64,000 nucleotides of DNA from Parapristionchus giblindavisi (taxonomy: Eukaryota > Nematoda > Chromadorea > Rhabditida > Diplogasteridae), in assembly GCA_943737045.1 (NCBI GenBank), contig CALSFV010000397.1, positions 124,001-188,000 of the forward strand. The letters run 5' to 3'. This document shows, piece after piece, positions 62,501 to 64,000 of the stretch. The translations under genes and the position numbers were made by a program. How positions within the stretch are numbered: position 1 is the first letter of the stretch; each line of letters starts with the position of its first letter. The notes under the pieces are model-generated. The model worked only from the letters and a program-made list of their open reading frames with translations. It ran no database searches and was not told the origin of the DNA.

Positions 62501-62866
62501 TACAGTTTCATAATACGATACAGTACTGAGAGAAGATCAAAGATTAAAATCACAACAACACGTAAACATCTTTATTCGGTATCGGTCAATCAATAATTCA
62601 CTGTATTACCTTGTAGATTTTACATCGTTGTTAATCAATCAATATGATGCGTGAAGGACCTCATACTTGTCGAAAGACTCGGTTTGAAATAATAACTATT
62701 TAATTAAATCCATTATATTCGTCTTCAGCAGAAACACAGTATCATAATACGATACAGTACTGAGAGATTAAAGATTGAAATCACAACAACACGTAAACAT
62801 CTTTATTCGGTATCGGTCAATCAATAATTCACTGTATTACCTTGTCGAGTTTACGTCGTTGTTGAT

Positions 62867-63488
62867 ATAATAATAATATTTATTTATGTGGTGACAGTGG
62901 CGGAAAACAAATACAAATAGGGTGAAATCTATAGTGCACATAAAATACTATGTCGCAACTGTGGCAACATAAGACAATAGAGTGATAGATTACAAATTGG
63001 ACAGATTCAACGAAGATCTAACAGTTCTACTAAAAGATTTGGAATTAGGGCAAATAATACAATTATTAGGCAACGAGTTCCATAAATTGACTGATCGATT
63101 GGAGATAAAATGGGAGAAACGTTTGGATTTGCATTGGTGCTTACAGAGTTGGAAATTATTTCTACGGGAGTTTCTTGAATTCCTAGACTGAAGGTAAAAG
63201 TTTGGGTCATCTAATTCAACTTGTTTATGGATGGCCTTATATGTGAAGCTCAAATCAATAATGGTGCGGCGGTGCTCAAGGAGCTCTAAATTCAAATATG
63301 ATAATCTATCAGTATAAGATGCATACGGTAGTCTACATTTAGCAAAAATGCGACGGGAGAAGTCTCTCTGCACTTTCTCGATTAGAGATATTAGGGATTG
63401 CTCACTTGGATACCATACTACAGATGCGTACTCTAATATGGGTCTAACGTACATAATAAACATTCGACGTACATAATAAACATTCGAC
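62867..63488 (-). mobile_element. 5'-truncated LINE fragment, copy 6
   Basis: Same unit. A silent change CTTTCTCGATTAG for CTTTCTCAATTAG near 63380. Only two monomers separate it from the copy-5 cassette. Confidence 0.92.
62990..63463 (-). pseudogene. LINE reverse-transcriptase C-terminal fragment (copy 6, open)
   Basis: 157-codon frame with the same residues as copy 2. Confidence 0.86.
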
Positions 63489-63595
63489 GTTGATCAATCA
63501 ATATGATGCGTGAAGGACCTCATACTTTTCGAAAGACTCGGTCTGAAACAGTAACTATATAATTAAATCCATTATATTCGTCTTCAGCACAAATA

Positions 63596-63858
63596 AGGTA
63601 AAAAGGTAAAGGTACAACCCGTTATTCAAGGCACACGAGGTCCTGCGGGTTATCACTGCTAGGCCAGTGATATTTCAAGGCCAATTCAGTCCGGAGGGCC
63701 TAATCTCTTCTTCGGACCTACTTTACCGCATGATCTAGTCACTACCAATTCCCCTTTCGGGCGCCTTGGTGAGGCGGAGGCGGTGAAACGACCGGGAATC
63801 GAACCCAGGACAGATTGAATGATGGGGCGCGCCATAGACCACTACACCACTTCGCCTC
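63596..63858 (-). mobile_element. tRNA-derived SINE, copy 5
   Basis: Same 263-bp unit and junctions, linked to LINE-fragment copy 6. The monomer after it carries the AAATATTAAAATC variant. Confidence 0.88.
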
Positions 63859-64000
63859 TACAGTTTCATAATACGATACAGTACTGAGAGAAGATCAAAT
63901 ATTAAAATCACAACAACACGTAAACATCTTTATTCGGTATCGGCCAATCAATAATTCACTGTATTACCTTGTAGATTTTACATCGTTGTTAATCAATCAA

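Larger units (their letters stand above)
52549..64000. repeat. Satellite array (fourth block) carrying LINE-fragment and SINE copies
   Basis: 231/234-bp monomers between and around the inserts at 51927-63858. After subtracting 622+6 bp for each LINE fragment and 263+2 bp for each SINE, the intervals between copies equal 5, 7, 4, 11 and 2 whole monomers. The array continues past the window end. Confidence 0.95.

Overview
The window is almost entirely repetitive eukaryotic DNA; I can support no host protein-coding gene. The best clue to the organism is four short arrays of the telomeric hexamer TTAGGC inside a giant palindrome at 32155-33199. That hexamer is the nematode telomere repeat, so a nematode is the most likely source (inference). 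A CR1-type LINE, tRNA-derived SINEs, a second LINE fragment and large DNA elements all sit in one satellite family.

Layout. (1) 1-6563: satellite with 231/234-bp monomers in higher-order repeats of 933 bp and about 2.8 kb. (2) 6564-10749: a 4186-bp CR1-like non-LTR retrotransposon on the minus strand, flanked by AGTA duplications. Its ORF1 is intact. Its ORF2 (endonuclease plus reverse transcriptase) is broken by one extra base in an A-run and has no AUG before the endonuclease. (3) 10750-24609: the same satellite, with a 1623-bp seven-monomer repeat and a later family carrying an 80-bp deletion. (4) 24610-45795: a 21.2-kb element that is an almost complete palindrome. Its arms are about 8.0 kb, its spacer 125 bp, its termini AG...CT, and it is flanked by a 6-bp GTTGTT duplication of the satellite. 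Ends and duplication fit Polinton/Maverick elements, but no Maverick gene is visible. The right arm alone carries a nested 5058-bp TIR transposon (35522-40579); the left arm keeps the empty site. (5) 45796-51926: satellite. (6) 51927-64000: satellite carrying six identical-junction copies of a 622-bp 5'-truncated LINE fragment and, beside five of them, a 263-bp tRNA-derived SINE. Both have been amplified as part of the satellite repeat.

How the parts relate. The satellite is the landing pad and the amplifier: elements insert into single monomers with exact target duplications and are then copied by unequal exchange. Spacings between LINE-fragment copies, minus the inserts, are whole numbers of monomers (5, 7, 4, 11 and 2). 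The relative order can be read: LINE fragment, then SINE, then amplification; separately, palindrome first, then the nested transposon in one arm.

The main candidate for something undescribed is the gene-free, satellite-embedded palindrome with Maverick-like ends and outward-facing telomere repeats around its centre.
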